Below are positions 24,716 through 34,273 of a stretch of DNA of 64,000 nt, one piece after another. The stretch lies in contig NZ_CP010978.1 of NCBI RefSeq assembly GCF_000271665.2, forward strand, positions 3,750,501 through 3,814,500, given 5' to 3'. The notes below the pieces were generated by a model, which made no database searches, was not told where the DNA came from, and saw only the letters and a program-made list of their open reading frames with translations. The stretch's first letter is position 1. Every line of letters starts with the position of its first letter. The DNA comes from Pelosinus fermentans JBW45 (GTDB taxonomy: Bacteria; Bacillota; Negativicutes; DSM-13327). A program made the position numbers and the translations under genes.

Positions 24716-24745
24716 GAGACCAACTAACCAAAGTTAGCTGGTCCT
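24716..24745. terminator. Bidirectional terminator
   Basis: An 11-bp stem (24718-24728 with 24733-24743, one G-T pair) between two convergent genes. On the minus strand it is followed by a six-T run, so it mainly serves the phosphotriesterase-family gene. Confidence 0.75.
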
Positions 24746-24765
24746 TGCTTTTACAAGTTATACCC

Positions 24766-25872
24766 TTAAAAGGCTAAAATACGAGCTGGATTTTCTACCA
24801 TTATCTTTTTGATATCGTTGTCAGACACACCGCATTTTTTTAATGATGGTACAACAGAATCTGCGAGACGCGTATAACCTTCACCCCCACCTCGACGTGT
24901 AGCCAGTTTAGTAAATACATCATTCCCTATAACGATTTGTCCTGCATAGCCCTCTCGGATCAACGACACTAACCCCGATAAAATATACCAGTCAGGATAA
25001 TGAGCAATCCCCAAAGGTTCATCATCCGCCTCAAATCCAAAAGGAGTGAAAGAAAGTATAAAGCCCATATCAAGCAACTCTCTGTGCAGGCTGATATCAA
25101 AAGGTACATGTCCAGGATTGTTCACAAGTTGTTCAATAGAAAGAACGCCCATCAGCAGCTGGACATGACACAAGATTGTCCTTTCAGGAATACACCCACC
25201 TCGAGATAGGGGCTGCAGTATATTCTGCCTCACCTCGTCCCTTGTGAGATCAGGTCCTAGGTGAACCTGCAGCGACAAGCCCGTTTCGCCGGAGACGAAG
25301 GCTGCCGCACGCAGATAGTCTTCTAATTGTTTCGTGTACACCTCATAGGCCGCCTTAATATGGCCGGGAAAAATACCAGTTTCGCCAACGCCTTGATCAA
25401 TTTCGCGGCGCAAAAATGCACCAAACTGTTCAAATGACATATCACGGTAATAAGCTGGCCATGTATATTCTGCATATAAACCTGTAGAAGCCACAATATG
25501 AACACCCGTACGTTCGGCGATCTGCCGAATGGCAAGAAGGTCATTGGGCGAACTGCGAATGCCAGGTGCGCTAACTTCAACAATTGAATCGCCACCACGA
25601 TCTTTAAATTCGCCGACTTCGGCAGTCATCATCTGCTTGTCATCTAACCTCATATTGTCCAAAGATAAAACTATGTTATGACGCACAGCTGAACGATTCT
25701 CCAGCACTAGCTTATCTTCTAGCTTCAGGTTGTGACGACTCGGGATAAAGCAGGATTTGCGAGTTCGGTTGCGAAACATGGAGCAGTCCGAAAGGACATG
25801 TTCATGCATAGAGGTGAAACCAAGCTGTTCTGGTGCGATCGGACCGCAAACCGTCATAATCTTATGCGACAT
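24766..25872 (-). CDS. Phosphotriesterase-family metal-dependent hydrolase
   Basis: A 368-residue member of the phosphotriesterase (PTE)-like amidohydrolase family. Metal ligands expected for the family are visible: H23-x-H25 (MHEHVL), the carboxylated lysine in GHIKAAYE, the CHVQLL histidine, and the Asp of VIGNDVF. The family contains lactonases and phosphotriesterases, so the substrate cannot be named. The gene is transcribed alone, with a terminator after it and a small hypothetical gene upstream on the same strand. It is slightly longer than the typical 300-340 residues because of an insert near residues 30-60. Confidence 0.88.
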   Translation of the reverse strand: MSHKIMTVCGPIAPEQLGFTSMHEHVLSDCSMFRNRTRKSCFIPSRHNLKLEDKLVLENRSAVRHNIVLSLDNMRLDDKQMMTAEVGEFKDRGGDSIVEVSAPGIRSSPNDLLAIRQIAERTGVHIVASTGLYAEYTWPAYYRDMSFEQFGAFLRREIDQGVGETGIFPGHIKAAYEVYTKQLEDYLRAAAFVSGETGLSLQVHLGPDLTRDEVRQNILQPLSRGGCIPERTILCHVQLLMGVLSIEQLVNNPGHVPFDISLHRELLDMGFILSFTPFGFEADDEPLGIAHYPDWYILSGLVSLIREGYAGQIVIGNDVFTKLATRRGGGEGYTRLADSVVPSLKKCGVSDNDIKKIMVENPARILAF

Positions 25873-26056
25873 ACTATCATCCTTTCCTTTACACTAGCGT
25901 GTCTTCAAGAACGCTTGATAGAGTCGCCCCGAAAATCAAAAGTTATTTTAACTGGAATGTTGTATATTCTGGCAGACACGACTATCCGTAATATCATATG
26001 CCCATGCAAATGCCAGAGGAACATTTTTTTATTCATTTCTATAACAGGTTTGCTTT

Positions 26057-26335
26057 TCACCCGCTCTGCCGTCTCCTGGGTTTGATTCCTTGCTCTAACA
26101 ATTCCTTGTCTAATCTTGCATAGGTAATGTCTCTATACTCTTCGAATGAAATTTCTTGAACTATTTCAGTGACTTTTCCAACCAGCGAAAGATGATATAT
26201 AGCATCTTCTTTTTGCTTCTTGACCATCACATATTCTTTCCCATCCAAATCTGTAATCAATTTAAGCGTAATGTCAGTGCTCTCTGTTTCCACACCCATA
26301 ATCGTGTCTTTCGTTGTTCTGTAGGTTCTGTACAT
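26057..26335 (-). CDS. Small hypothetical protein
   Basis: A 92-residue ORF with GAGGA eight bases before its ATG. The product is charged and soluble, beginning MYRTYRTTKDTIMGVETEST, with a beta-rich middle (LKLITDLDGKEYVMVKKQ) and a basic tail (KPRRRQSG). No family recognised. It is the only plausible gene between the phosphotriesterase-family gene and the ribose operon. Confidence 0.5.
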   Translation of the reverse strand: MYRTYRTTKDTIMGVETESTDITLKLITDLDGKEYVMVKKQKEDAIYHLSLVGKVTEIVQEISFEEYRDITYARLDKELLEQGIKPRRRQSG

Positions 26336-26521
26336 TTACAGTATCCTCATTTTGCCAGAAATCAAGTCTTGTGTCTCGTAAAGGGAACGAATATCTCCCC
26401 TTCGTTGTGGCGAGGAAGAGTCCCCGCCACACGCTGGTGCGGTGCTTTTGCCCCAGTGGTTTACTTCTTTCTTACCTTGGATTGCTACCAATTTATATCC
26501 CCCCATCTTCATCCTGTAGGA

Positions 26522-26557
26522 GGTTTCTTCTATCCCCAGTTCAGGATAGAAGAAACC
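26522..26557. repeat. 14-bp perfect inverted repeat
   Basis: Arms 26522-26535 and 26544-26557 are perfect complements around an eight-base loop. There is no T run on either side, so it is not an ordinary terminator. It lies in an 820-base gene-poor stretch. Confidence 0.55.
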
Positions 26558-26584
26558 AGCATACAGTTTGTTTCAGGGGAAATT

Positions 26585-26680
26585 AAAAAAACGCATATGC
26601 GAGGTCTTTTCAACCTACACATGCGCTTTGCTTCGTCTTGATTGCGCGCAGACGCTAAGCCTCTGACCAAAACTTCAATT
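26585..26680 (-). ncRNA. Possible small RNA, divergent from the candidate at 26739
   Basis: On the minus strand a hairpin (26592-26605 with 26612-26625, some mismatches) is followed by seven Ts, which is a good terminator with no protein gene upstream of it. A second stem (GCTT/CGTCT arms) precedes it. A weak CATAAT box lies at 26683-26688; the best -35 candidate is 20 bases away, which is too long. Tentative. Confidence 0.35.
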
Positions 26681-26704
26681 GTATTATGCCGAATGTACCA
26701 TCCC

Positions 26705-26733
26705 TTGTTTTCAAGGGAAAATCACGGTATAAT
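26705..26733 (+). promoter_or_regulatory. Sigma-A-type promoter of candidate small RNA
   Basis: TTGTTT (26705-26710), a 17-base spacer and a perfect TATAAT (26728-26733). No protein-coding gene follows on this strand. Confidence 0.7.
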
Positions 26734-26738
26734 AAATT

Positions 26739-26832
26739 GTCGTCGTAGACAGCTAGCTGTTACGTGTAGGTGCTTGTACACCTGCTCGTGCCTGGGAGTG
26801 TTACAGCACTCTCAGGACACGGCGACTTTTTT
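26739..26832 (+). ncRNA. Candidate structured small RNA with own promoter and terminator
   Basis: The predicted transcript is about 94 bases, from six bases after the TATAAT box to a six-T run. The ends pair over seven bases (26739-26745 with 26820-26826, one G-T pair), closing three internal hairpins: ACAGCTAGCTGT, AGGTG/CACCT, and a long terminator stem CGTG-CTG-GAGTG with its complement. The branched layout recalls a tRNA, but there is no T-arm or anticodon arm of normal shape. I do not recognise the family. Confidence 0.6.
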
Positions 26833-27049
26833 AATTTCCACCTATTCCTAATTATATTACTTTTTTTAGGGATTGCAAGCAAAAGTAAAGTGAAAATGAG
26901 TTCTGATTTCAAATTTTTGCCTAGTCATATATTCCTATTCGATTCATTTATTCTTTTTGAAAAAAAACAGGGTGAAAGCACTACTATTTTCTACTGGTCG
27001 GAAGATCCCCGCCTTTCAACAGGGAAACTGGTAATTTGCAACACAAGAA

Positions 27050-27084
27050 AGAGGATACACACCGATTAAGGTAGTATCCTCTTT
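27050..27084. terminator. Terminator-like hairpin after the sugar ABC operon
   Basis: AAAGAGGATAC and GTATCCTCTTT arms pair perfectly. The left arm and loop start (GAGGATACACACCGATTA) also occur at 24668-24685 after the BacA-like gene, so this is a small repeated unit. Confidence 0.6.
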
Positions 27085-27155
27085 TATCGATTCCATCACA
27101 ACCTATATATAATCACCAAAAATTTGCCCCTTATAAACCACACTTTTACTTTTTA

Positions 27156-28184
27156 CTACTTGGTTTCATTCGTAAATTGTTTTTGTTTATCTTTGCCATA
27201 CTCCACTATTTGATTGGCTTCTACCCATTTAACCGCCACTGGATAGTTATCTTGTATTTTCTCTTTCTTGATAATTTTGTCCATTACGTCAATAATGGTT
27301 TTGCCGATGGCGTAGGAATCTTGGTCTACTATACCTGTAATTAATCCTTCTTTAATTCCATTTTCCCAAGTAGGGGTATAATCAAAGCCAAAGTGATATA
27401 TTTTCCCAGCCTTGCCTTGTGATTTAATAGCCTCCATAACCCCGGTATCAGGCCCCTCGGAACCTAGAGAAAATACTGCAATTAAATCTGGATTAGAGGT
27501 TATCTGCCCTTCTAACTGTCTTTTCGATTCAGAAGCTTGATCATTATCCTGGATGGGTTCTAACCAGGAAAAACTTTGCGCATCCGCCCCCATTACACCC
27601 TCAAACCCTTTTCTTATTCCGTCTTGCCGATATGTCATAGTTGTTTGCGTAAGATTTACTGCTGCCAAAGCGATCTTACCATTTTTAATTCCTTTTCCTT
27701 TTAAATATTCTGCAGCTTTTTTCCCCAACTCTTCACCAGCCAATTTGTTATCGGTTCCCACATAAGCCGCTCGGTTGTCCTTTGTTTTGACATCTGCATC
27801 AAAAGTAACGATGGATACTCCTGCATCCTTTGCTTCTTTCACCTTCCGATCAAACATATCCGGGTCCATGGGCGCAATCGCAATTCCTACAGCGTTACTC
27901 GTTATAGCTTCCTGGAGAAATCCAATATGTTTTTCATTTTTTTGTGATTCACTAGGAGGTGAAGTCTTAAATACCAAATTATAGCCAAGTTCCTTAGCCC
28001 GCTCCTCAGCCGCCTTTTTCATCGGTGACCAGTATGCTCCTGTATCTACAATCGGGATGAAGTATAACGTCTTTTTATCTGAGCCAGACGCATTACTAGT
28101 AGATTTAGAATCGGAGCCCGAGCAGCCAGTCAATACTCCCATCATGATTCCAATGAGCAGTAATACCAGTATCTTCTTTTTCAT
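27156..28184 (-). CDS. rbsB: Ribose-type sugar-binding lipoprotein
   Basis: A 342-residue periplasmic-binding protein of the RbsB/XylF type (Peripla_BP_4). The lipoprotein signal ends VLTGC (residue 21), followed by a Ser/Lys linker. The sugar-binding domain shows GIAIAPMDPDMF, VTFDADVKTKDNRAAYVGTDN and the GIVDQDSYAIGKTIID hinge region. It delivers a monosaccharide to the permease encoded upstream in the unit. The actual sugar is unknown; a GH3 glycosidase leads the operon, so xylose, arabinose or glucose-like products are plausible. Confidence 0.88.
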   Translation of the reverse strand: MKKKILVLLLIGIMMGVLTGCSGSDSKSTSNASGSDKKTLYFIPIVDTGAYWSPMKKAAEERAKELGYNLVFKTSPPSESQKNEKHIGFLQEAITSNAVGIAIAPMDPDMFDRKVKEAKDAGVSIVTFDADVKTKDNRAAYVGTDNKLAGEELGKKAAEYLKGKGIKNGKIALAAVNLTQTTMTYRQDGIRKGFEGVMGADAQSFSWLEPIQDNDQASESKRQLEGQITSNPDLIAVFSLGSEGPDTGVMEAIKSQGKAGKIYHFGFDYTPTWENGIKEGLITGIVDQDSYAIGKTIIDVMDKIIKKEKIQDNYPVAVKWVEANQIVEYGKDKQKQFTNETK

Positions 28185-28311
28185 TTACATCTCCCCCAAC
28201 ATATTACTTATTGATACTCCTGCCGCTAGCAGCTATTATGCTGTTCTAAAAAGGATCTGCCAGAGTTTACACACCTCCTATTAAAGATTGATTGCATTTT
28301 ATGTGTTACCT

Positions 28312-29292
28312 TTATCTATTGCGGCGATAGTAATCTACAACTACGGCAATAACGATAATACCGCCAGTAACAGCCTGTTGTATAAAGGAATTTAAACCCA
28401 AAATAGCCAGTCCATTACGAAATATTTCTAAAGTAAAAATACCAACAACTGCTCCGGGGATATTCCCGACACCACCACTGAAAGCTGCCCCCCCAATGAT
28501 TGCCGCAGCCATAGCAAATAAGCCGACGCCAGCGGCTTCGCTTGGCGCTCCAACATTTAGATTGGACATTAAAAGTACACCCGCCAGAGCCGCTAGAGAT
28601 CCTTCCAGCATATATACTTTTATGATGTGTTTTTGAATATTAATCCCTGATAATCTAGCAGCTTCCTGATTAGAACCTACCGCATAACAATAGCGTCCAA
28701 AACGAGTATGGTTCATCACATAGGTCAAAGCGATGACCACTGCTGCAAAAACAAGGGTATTTGTGAAAATAAAATTTACACCCACTTTCGTATTGGATAA
28801 CAAATAAAACCAATCGGGAACACCTTTCACATAGATACCATTGGTTATAAAGAGGATAATACCACGAATCATATAGTCAGTTCCTAATGTCAAGATAAAT
28901 GAATCTAACTTAAATCTTACAATAAAGAAACCGTTGATAAATCCCCAAAACATTCCTATCACAATTGCTGCTAAAATGACCACAGGAGGTGAAAAACCTT
29001 TTACAGCCAGAAAAACAGCAGCCGTTCCTGCAAAAGCTGCGATACTTCCTGCTGACAGATCGACTCTTCCAGTTACTAACAACATCGTTATCCCAACAGT
29101 AGCGATTCCAACCGTTGGAACTTGCCGAAAAAAATTGCCAATATTGGCTTGGCTTAAGAACAATGGACTAATCAATGAAAAAGCAATTATTAACACTACC
29201 AAGACGATATACACGGAATACTTCAGAAATAAATCCTTACTATCTATTTTCCTAGCTATAGATGAACCGTCATTGAGCTTTGGGTTCAACAT
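28312..29292 (-). CDS. rbsC: Ribose-type ABC transporter permease
   Basis: A 326-residue permease of the RbsC/XylH group with eight or more hydrophobic segments; GITMLLVTGRVDLSAGSIAAFAG and GRYCYAVGSNQEAARLSGIN are diagnostic. It forms the membrane channel with the RbsA-like ATPase, whose stop lies 22 bases inside its start. A 127-base gap separates it from the binding-protein gene. Confidence 0.9.
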   Translation of the reverse strand: MLNPKLNDGSSIARKIDSKDLFLKYSVYIVLVVLIIAFSLISPLFLSQANIGNFFRQVPTVGIATVGITMLLVTGRVDLSAGSIAAFAGTAAVFLAVKGFSPPVVILAAIVIGMFWGFINGFFIVRFKLDSFILTLGTDYMIRGIILFITNGIYVKGVPDWFYLLSNTKVGVNFIFTNTLVFAAVVIALTYVMNHTRFGRYCYAVGSNQEAARLSGINIQKHIIKVYMLEGSLAALAGVLLMSNLNVGAPSEAAGVGLFAMAAAIIGGAAFSGGVGNIPGAVVGIFTLEIFRNGLAILGLNSFIQQAVTGGIIVIAVVVDYYRRNR

Positions 29293-30781
29293 GATGCCCC
29301 CCTACGGTAGCAAACGCCATAATCTTCCCTTGCGTTGCATCCTGTTTCAATATTTCTCCTGTTAATCTTCCCTCACACATGACATAAATTCTGTCTGCCA
29401 TGCCCAAAAGTTCGGGAAGTTCAGAAGATATCATAATTACAGTCTTGTTCTCTTTCACCAATTGATTCATAATTTGATATATTTCAGCCTTAGCCCCCAC
29501 ATCAATTCCTTTCGTGGGCTCATCGAAAATAAATACTTCTGAGGCAGTATTCAGCCATTTAGCCAAAACGACCTTTTGCTGATTTCCGCCTGATAAATTA
29601 CCGACCGCAGTATCTACGGATGCGGTTTTAATTCGCAGACTTACTCTGAATTTTTCAGCAATTGCCTTAAGCTTGCTATGCTTTAAAATAGCATCTTGCA
29701 TATTGGGCATGTTGATGTTTTCCGCTACCGACATGATCAATGATAATCCTTGGCCTTTTCTATCTTCGGTAAGCAAACAAATCCCTTGATTTATCGCATC
29801 TTTAGGCGTATTTATCGTGACTTTTTCTCCCCTGACTTTAATAGTTCCTTGGGATATGGGATCTGCACCAAACAGCATTCTTACGATTTCCGTTCTGCCT
29901 GATCCTACCAGACCTGCAAAGCCAACAATTTCACCTCTCTTAGCATAAAACGAGACACTTTTGACCCTGCCTGCATAGTCCGATAATTCCTGTATTTCCA
30001 AGATAATTTCCCCGATATTACCATATTCTTTAGGAAATAACTCTGTAATATCTCGACCAACCATCATCGTAATTAAGGTATTCTGGGACACACTTTTCAC
30101 ATCAACCGTCCCTATATACTGACCATCCCGCAATACGGTGGCATGGTCACATATCTCGAAAATTTCTTTTAGTCGATGTGATATATAGATGATGGCAACC
30201 CCGTCTTGCTTCAATGTATTAATGATTTTAAACAATGCGGCTACATCATCATTACCTAATGAAGTAGTTGGTTCATCAAATATAACGATTTTTGCATCCA
30301 AGCTAATTGCTCTACCGATCTCTAACAGCTGTTTTTGCGCTGTAGGCAGCGTTCCCACTATATCAGTAGGCTTTACTTTAGAACCAAGCTTTTTTAGAAT
30401 GGCTTGCGTACTCCTATACAATTCCTGATAATCAATAATTCCTAACAGTTTATTTTTATAGGGCATTCTTCCCATGAAAATGTTTTCCGCCACATTTAAG
30501 GCTTCTGCAAGATTCAGTTCTTGATGAACAAAACCGACTCCCAGTGCTTGTGCTCTTTCTGGTGTCATAACGGTACAATCAACATCATTAATGAATATCT
30601 CCCCTTTATCCTGAGGATAAATTCCGCCTAAAATTTTCATAAGTGTTGACTTTCCTGCACCATTTTCACCTAAGAGTCCATGTACCTCTCCCGCATTAAC
30701 TTCAAGATTTACACCCCTTAGAGCATATACACCCGGAAAACGTTTTTCAATTCCTGCCATTCTCAGTCTCTTTTGCATCAA
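29270..30781 (-). CDS. rbsA: Ribose-type ABC transporter ATPase (double)
   Basis: A 503-residue tandem ATPase. Domain 1 has GENGAGKST (about 38) and FDEPTTSL with TAQKQLLEIGRA; domain 2 has the degenerate P-loop GLVGSGRTE (about 290), LSGGNQQKVVLAKWL (about 398) and FDEPTKGIDVGAK. This pattern is standard for RbsA/XylG/MglA. It energises uptake of the sugar bound by the RbsB-like protein. Confidence 0.93.
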   Translation of the reverse strand: MMQKRLRMAGIEKRFPGVYALRGVNLEVNAGEVHGLLGENGAGKSTLMKILGGIYPQDKGEIFINDVDCTVMTPERAQALGVGFVHQELNLAEALNVAENIFMGRMPYKNKLLGIIDYQELYRSTQAILKKLGSKVKPTDIVGTLPTAQKQLLEIGRAISLDAKIVIFDEPTTSLGNDDVAALFKIINTLKQDGVAIIYISHRLKEIFEICDHATVLRDGQYIGTVDVKSVSQNTLITMMVGRDITELFPKEYGNIGEIILEIQELSDYAGRVKSVSFYAKRGEIVGFAGLVGSGRTEIVRMLFGADPISQGTIKVRGEKVTINTPKDAINQGICLLTEDRKGQGLSLIMSVAENINMPNMQDAILKHSKLKAIAEKFRVSLRIKTASVDTAVGNLSGGNQQKVVLAKWLNTASEVFIFDEPTKGIDVGAKAEIYQIMNQLVKENKTVIMISSELPELLGMADRIYVMCEGRLTGEILKQDATQGKIMAFATVGGHHVEPKAQ

Positions 30782-30817
30782 ACGTTATCCCCCTCATATC
30801 CTCAATAGCAAAACCAA

Positions 30818-32992
30818 TTAGTATTCCAGCTCTATAGCTTCTCCGACAACTTCTAATAGGATTTTTTCCATTACCCTGCCAGTCAGCAATTGAAGACTTC
30901 TGGAATCCGGCTGGCAGCCGCCTACATATATTTCAAATGCACCAGGCTCCAATATACAATTACCTTCTTCATTAATCAGTGCCAATTGTCTTGGGGTTAG
31001 GGTAAAGAATACTTCTTGTTCTGTGCCAGGCAGCAAATGGACTTTTTGTATGCCTTGTAATTCCAAAATAGGAACTTCTACGCTCGCCTTCACATCTTTT
31101 ATATACAGCTGTACTGTTTCATCAGATGCAAAATTCCCAGTGTTTTTAACCAATACAGAGCATTGAACATTTTCCCCAGCAGAAATTTGGGTACGATTTA
31201 GCTGCAGCTGCCGATATGCAAAAGTAGTATAACCAAGTCCGTAGCCAAAAGGATATAAAGCTTCCTTTGTCATGTATCTGTAAGTTCGATTTTTCATGGA
31301 GTAATCTGTAAACTCAGGAAGTTCTTCTGTAGTACGATAAAAGGTAATTGGTAGTTTACCTACAGGACTATATTCACCAAAAATCGCCGAAGCCAACGCT
31401 TTTCCCCCTTCTGCTCCTGGATACCAAGCTTGTATAATAGCAGGCACCTTCTCGGCAGCCCAGGTAACAGCCAAAGCACTTCCAGCAAGAAGCACCAAAA
31501 TGATCGGTTTCCCTGTTTGATAAATCACTTCCAACAGTTCCTGCTGCAATCCTGGCAAATTTAACCCCAATTTATCCCCACTGGCATATTCGTTGGAAAC
31601 GTCGCCTTCTTCCCCTTCAATACTCGCATCCAGTCCCATGCACATGACGACAATATCCGCTCGTTCTGCAGTAGAAACAGCTTCAGCAAATCGATCCCGC
31701 GCCTCTCCCAAGTTCTCTGCCTTATCTCTATACAAATGGCAGCCTTGGGCGTAGGAGACTATTGTATCTTTTCCTACTGCTTCGCGAATTCCTTCCAATA
31801 CGGTAATATAATTCGAAGCTGTACCACAATAATTGCCGGTAAGCGCCTCTCTACTATTAGCGTTAGGTCCAATAACTGCAATGGATGATATTGTATTGCG
31901 GTCTAAGGGCAGTAAATTGTTTTCATTTTTTAGTAGCACTAAGGTTTTTTTGGATACTTCCAAGGCAAACTCTCGATGCTCTTGACAATCATTTTGGTGA
32001 AAGCCAATATTGGTATATGGAACATTCTCAGCAGTATCAAACAAGCCTAGTTTCATTCTGGTAAGCATCAATCTTGTTACTGCCGTGTTTATGGCTTCCT
32101 CGGTAACTAACCCCTCCTGATATGCAATCAATAAATTAAGATACATGTTGCCACAGTTTAAATCACAGCCGTTGTTTAAAGCCAGTGCTACTGACTCCGG
32201 TGCGCTGCTGGTTACTCTATGGTTTTCATGAAAATCTTTTATCGCCCAACAGTCAGAAACCACATGTCCAGTAAAGCCCCATTCTTGTCTTAATGTTTCT
32301 TTTAAAAGCATGTTACTGCCACAGCAAGGCTCACCATTAACCCTGTTATATGCCCCCATTACCGCTTCCACATTTGCTTCTTTCACACATTCTTTAAAAG
32401 CAGGCAGATATGTTTCTCGCAAATCTTTCGGTGAAACTACAGCATCAAAACTATGTCGCTCGCTTTCCGGACCACTATGGACGGCAAAATGTTTCGCACA
32501 GGCAGCCGCCCTTAAATATTTTTTATCCTGCCCTTGTAGTCCTTTTATAAAGGACACGCCTAATCGTCCTGTCAAATAGGGATCTTCGCCAAAAGTCTCC
32601 TGCCCGCGTCCCCATCGGGGATCTCGAAAAATATTGACATTCGGAGACCAAAATGTTAACCCCTTGTATATACCATGGTCTCCTTTTCTCTGAAATTCGT
32701 GAAATTTAGCTCTGCCTTCAATTGAAATAACTTCGGCCACATCATGAATCAGCTTCTCATCAAAAGTAGCTGCCAGTCCTATTGCTTGTGGAAACACAGT
32801 AGCAACTCCTGCTCGTGCTACACCATGCAGTGCTTCACTCCACCAATTGTAAGCCGGAACACCTAACCTAGGAATAGCTGGTGAAATGTATACCATTTGG
32901 GTTACTTTTTCTTCTAGTGTCATCCTTGAAACTAAATCTTTTGCCCGTTGTTCAAAACTCAGTGTCTCATCTTGATAATCAAATATTTCCAT
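30818..32992 (-). CDS. Glycoside hydrolase family 3 (beta-xylosidase/glucosidase type)
   Basis: A protein of about 724 residues with an N-terminal GH3 barrel (FWSPNVNIFRDPRWGRGQETFGEDP, CAKHFAVHS, nucleophile Asp in HVVSDCWAI), a C-terminal alpha/beta domain (GLDASIEGEEGDV region) and a terminal fibronectin-III-like domain. No signal peptide is seen from ATG 32992, so it is probably cytoplasmic and cleaves imported beta-glycosides. The upstream in-frame start at 33070 is not used because a GGGGATGAGAG site precedes 32992. The wording of the barrel is closest to bacterial Xyl3-like enzymes. First gene of the sugar ABC operon, with a divergent AraC regulator. Confidence 0.88.
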   Translation of the reverse strand: MEIFDYQDETLSFEQRAKDLVSRMTLEEKVTQMVYISPAIPRLGVPAYNWWSEALHGVARAGVATVFPQAIGLAATFDEKLIHDVAEVISIEGRAKFHEFQRKGDHGIYKGLTFWSPNVNIFRDPRWGRGQETFGEDPYLTGRLGVSFIKGLQGQDKKYLRAAACAKHFAVHSGPESERHSFDAVVSPKDLRETYLPAFKECVKEANVEAVMGAYNRVNGEPCCGSNMLLKETLRQEWGFTGHVVSDCWAIKDFHENHRVTSSAPESVALALNNGCDLNCGNMYLNLLIAYQEGLVTEEAINTAVTRLMLTRMKLGLFDTAENVPYTNIGFHQNDCQEHREFALEVSKKTLVLLKNENNLLPLDRNTISSIAVIGPNANSREALTGNYCGTASNYITVLEGIREAVGKDTIVSYAQGCHLYRDKAENLGEARDRFAEAVSTAERADIVVMCMGLDASIEGEEGDVSNEYASGDKLGLNLPGLQQELLEVIYQTGKPIILVLLAGSALAVTWAAEKVPAIIQAWYPGAEGGKALASAIFGEYSPVGKLPITFYRTTEELPEFTDYSMKNRTYRYMTKEALYPFGYGLGYTTFAYRQLQLNRTQISAGENVQCSVLVKNTGNFASDETVQLYIKDVKASVEVPILELQGIQKVHLLPGTEQEVFFTLTPRQLALINEEGNCILEPGAFEIYVGGCQPDSRSLQLLTGRVMEKILLEVVGEAIELEY

Positions 32993-33274
32993 TCTCTCAT
33001 CCCCTTGTAAGCCATTGCTATTTGCTTCATGTCCATAAAAAATATAAGAACTTTGTTCTAAATAATGCAATACTAACAGAAACTTTTAGTTTATAATCTA
33101 TAGTATAATACTTTAATTTTTTTAAATATTCTCATTTTTTGCTACAAGATCCTCACTTCTTGCTGGATGCTATTTTACATAGGAAACCATTTCATCTTCT
33201 AATGAAATTAAGCCATATCCTTGATAATCTATTTTAATTAATCTTAAGAAAAATTATAAGTTAGGAGTGCATTT

Positions 33275-34132
33275 ATGATCATAGAAGGCTTACATGAAAA
33301 AGATATATATACCGAAACCTATCCCTTTCGTATTGAATTAAATACATTTGATAACTTTGATTGGCCTTTGCATTGGCATCATGCTGCTGAACTGGTATAT
33401 CCAGTCGAAAACGACTATAGGGCGACGGTAAATGGTCTAGAATATACGATGTGTGAAAAAGATATTCTATTTATTGCTGGTGGGGATATTCATAGCTTTC
33501 ATACCCGCAATAACAAAGGAAATCGTTTTTTTATTCAATTTGAAATCTCCACACTGGATGTGTTCGGTCAATCACATCAGCTTACTCCTTTTTTATCCAT
33601 GACAAAATTCATCTCAGCCAAAGAAGACCCCTTATTGCACACTGAATTAGAAAAAAATATTATTGCCTTAATCAATGAATACCAGCATCGAGCATTGGGA
33701 TATACGTTATATCTAAATGCCCGAATATTTGACATTCTGGTGTTGTTATCCCGCAGTGTTTGTAACAATATCAGTGCTGAAATATCCAGCAGCAGCAATA
33801 AAAAATTTCATATTCTAGAAAAATTAAATTTAGCATTTCAATATATTGAAGAACAATATCAAAATGACATCTCCCTTAAAGATGTTTCTTCTGCCGCAGG
33901 CTTTAGCGAATACCATTTTTCAAGAATTTTTAAGGAAATGACCGGTAATCATTTTTTGAGCTATTTAAATGAACGCCGTATAAAACAAGCAATTCGGTTA
34001 TTAATTGCTCATAACAAGTCCATTACCGAAATTGCCCTTTCCTCTGGCTTTAACAGCATTGCTACCTTTAACAGAACATTTAAGAAGCTAAAAGGCTGTA
34101 CACCCGTAGAGTACAAAAAAATGCAGTTTTAG
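33275..34132 (+). CDS. AraC-family transcriptional regulator
   Basis: A 285-residue regulator with an N-terminal cupin-like sugar-sensing domain (WPLHWHHAAELVYPVE, about 30-45) and two C-terminal helix-turn-helix units (ISLKDVSSAAGFSEYHFSRIFKEMTG and ITEIALSSGFNSIATFNRTFKKLKGCTPVEY). It is divergent from the GH3-rbs operon across about 280 bases and is the obvious candidate activator of it. Confidence 0.92.
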   Translation: MIIEGLHEKDIYTETYPFRIELNTFDNFDWPLHWHHAAELVYPVENDYRATVNGLEYTMCEKDILFIAGGDIHSFHTRNNKGNRFFIQFEISTLDVFGQSHQLTPFLSMTKFISAKEDPLLHTELEKNIIALINEYQHRALGYTLYLNARIFDILVLLSRSVCNNISAEISSSSNKKFHILEKLNLAFQYIEEQYQNDISLKDVSSAAGFSEYHFSRIFKEMTGNHFLSYLNERRIKQAIRLLIAHNKSITEIALSSGFNSIATFNRTFKKLKGCTPVEYKKMQF

Positions 34133-34189
34133 ATATTCCCAAAGAATACAGCATCACAATCCCTAACATCCGCCTGGTTGCCACAGCCC

Positions 34190-34256
34190 GGTACAAAAAC
34201 AAAGGAACAGGGGTGCGCCACTTTCGTGGCGCACATCTGTCCCCCCTGTCCCATTC
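34190..34256. repeat. REP-like hairpin between convergent genes
   Basis: A core stem TGCGCCAC/GTGGCGCA (34214-34221 with 34226-34233) is flanked by GGAACAGGGG on one side and CCCCCCTGTCCC on the other. The outer arms resemble the ends of the RAYT-remnant elements found at 43 kb, 50 kb and 59 kb. It probably also ends transcription of the regulator. Confidence 0.6.
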
Positions 34257-34273
34257 AGCATTAGCAACGTCCC

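Noticed and set aside
26739-26832. tRNA reading of the candidate small RNA (seven-base acceptor-like stem and branched layout)
   Set aside because: No T-arm with TTCRA, no regular seven-base anticodon loop and a terminator instead of a CCA end.
26156-27069. Several plus-strand ORFs of 69-161 codons
   Set aside because: They overlap hairpins and the small-RNA promoter, lack ribosome-binding sites and show no family features.
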